Below, in pieces: positions 5,492 to 5,820 of a stretch of DNA of 5,820 bases (the stretch's first letter is position 1; each line of letters starts with the position of its first letter). The stretch spans positions 1 to 5,820 of the forward strand of contig CAZNVG010000061.1 of assembly GCA_964576475.1 (NCBI GenBank), read 5' to 3'. Both the position numbers and the translations under genes were made by a program. The notes under the pieces were generated by a model. The model was not told the origin of the DNA and did not search any database. It saw only the letters and a program-made list of their open reading frames with translations. The DNA comes from CAZNVG01 sp964576475 (GTDB lineage: Bacteria > Patescibacteriota > Saccharimonadia > Saccharimonadales > CAZNVG01).

Positions 5492-5820
5492 ATGAAAATT
5501 GTCCATTAAATAAGTGCCGAACACCCGTGTTTGTGTCGTTAACTATCTTCTTTAGATAGAAATAGTTTTGATGTTTATGGCGAATATAACCTGCGACAAC
5601 CGCAACATGTATACCAAGCTCGTTTGCAAGACTTTGAGCGGCCATTGGCGAAGGGATAATTTTCGCAGGGCTTATCTCCCATTTAGCGGCAGGAATTATA
5701 GCTTCTTGCGCCATCTGGTCGGCTTCTGTTTCGGTATCGTTCACATCTATTCCTAAGCCATCTTCGAGTTCGTCGAAGAAGATAGAATCTTTATTTAAAT
5801 GTTTTGATATATGCGCTAAT
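5490..5820 (-). CDS. ImmA/IrrE-type metallopeptidase, C-terminal part (5' end beyond window)
   Basis: The minus-strand frame is open to the right edge; the GTG at 5744 is only an internal codon. The first visible residues read LAHISKHLNKDSIFF, which fits the end of a HELAH zinc motif whose His-Glu lies just outside the window, followed by the usual acidic FFDELED stretch. Next come ETEADQMAQEAIIP, where a Glu supplies the third zinc ligand in this family, then PSPMAAQSLANELGIHVAVVAGYIRH and a C-terminal RHLF, typical of XRE-ImmA fusions. About 109 residues are visible; such proteins are usually near 300-400 residues with an N-terminal helix-turn-helix, which cannot be confirmed here. ImmA/IrrE peptidases cleave repressors or regulators in response to DNA damage or element induction. 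As first visible gene of the operon, it may act as sensor or regulator for the beta protein and sce7726. The family call is strong; substrate and trigger are unknown. Confidence 0.8.
   Translation of the reverse strand, partial: LAHISKHLNKDSIFFDELEDGLGIDVNDTETEADQMAQEAIIPAAKWEISPAKIIPSPMAAQSLANELGIHVAVVAGYIRHKHQNYFYLKKIVNDTNTGVRHLFNGQFS

Noticed and set aside
5490..5744. Treating the minus-strand frame starting at GTG 5744 as a complete 84-residue gene
   Set aside because: The frame continues upstream with LAHISKHL and an acidic stretch typical of ImmA/IrrE peptidases, so it is the end of a larger gene.
5568..5756. Plus-strand reading frame opposite the ImmA-like gene
   Set aside because: It is antisense to a frame with clear family motifs and has no recognisable start signal or composition of its own.

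Overview
The window is dense bacterial accessory DNA with about 97% coding. It reads as a defence island attached to a mobile-element backbone. Five genes can be supported, two of them cut by the window edges. The organism is uncertain. The set of families, the moderate GC (about 42-52% in hand-counted stretches), ordinary stop codons with no in-frame TGA, and the form of the first gene would fit Candidatus Saccharibacteria (TM7) or another Patescibacteria lineage; this is recollection of family distribution, not proof. Two runs of exactly ten N inside one gene look like scaffold-join placeholders from a short-read, probably metagenomic, assembly.

Left (2-691, +): the C-terminal part of a winged-helix protein resembling the replication-relaxation family, which usually sits beside plasmid or integrative-element genes. 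Centre (739-3726, +): a large single-chain restriction-modification enzyme of the Type ISP-like family, with an N-terminal PD-(D/E)xK nuclease, a helical linker, a gamma-type N6-adenine methyltransferase and a C-terminal ISP-type specificity domain. It lacks the SF2 helicase of classical Type ISP enzymes, so it resembles a Type IIG layout. One N-run replaces the stretch where the catalytic NPPY motif should be.

Right (3762-5820): a compact module of an sce7726-family PD-(D/E)xK protein (+), a phage T4 beta-protein family member (-), and the C-terminal part of an ImmA/IrrE-type zinc peptidase (-). The two minus-strand genes form an operon, with 8 bases between them and a Shine-Dalgarno at the stop/start junction. 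The beta gene meets sce7726 tail to tail with a 56-base overlap. ImmA-like peptidase plus beta protein plus sce7726 nuclease is the best candidate here for an undescribed system: a peptidase/regulator, a barrel-like protein of unknown activity and a nuclease-fold protein, next to a restriction enzyme.

Regulation: the restriction-modification gene and the sce7726 gene each have an extended -10 box (TGnTAnnAT) ending 7-9 bases before ATG and no Shine-Dalgarno, which suggests leaderless mRNAs. The internal operon gene (beta) has an AAGAGG ribosome-binding site. A perfect inverted repeat, TTAAC-GT-GTTAA, overlaps the restriction gene's -10 box and is a possible operator. No gene-free stretch exceeds 47 bases, and no RNA gene, CRISPR array, IS element or convincing terminator was seen.
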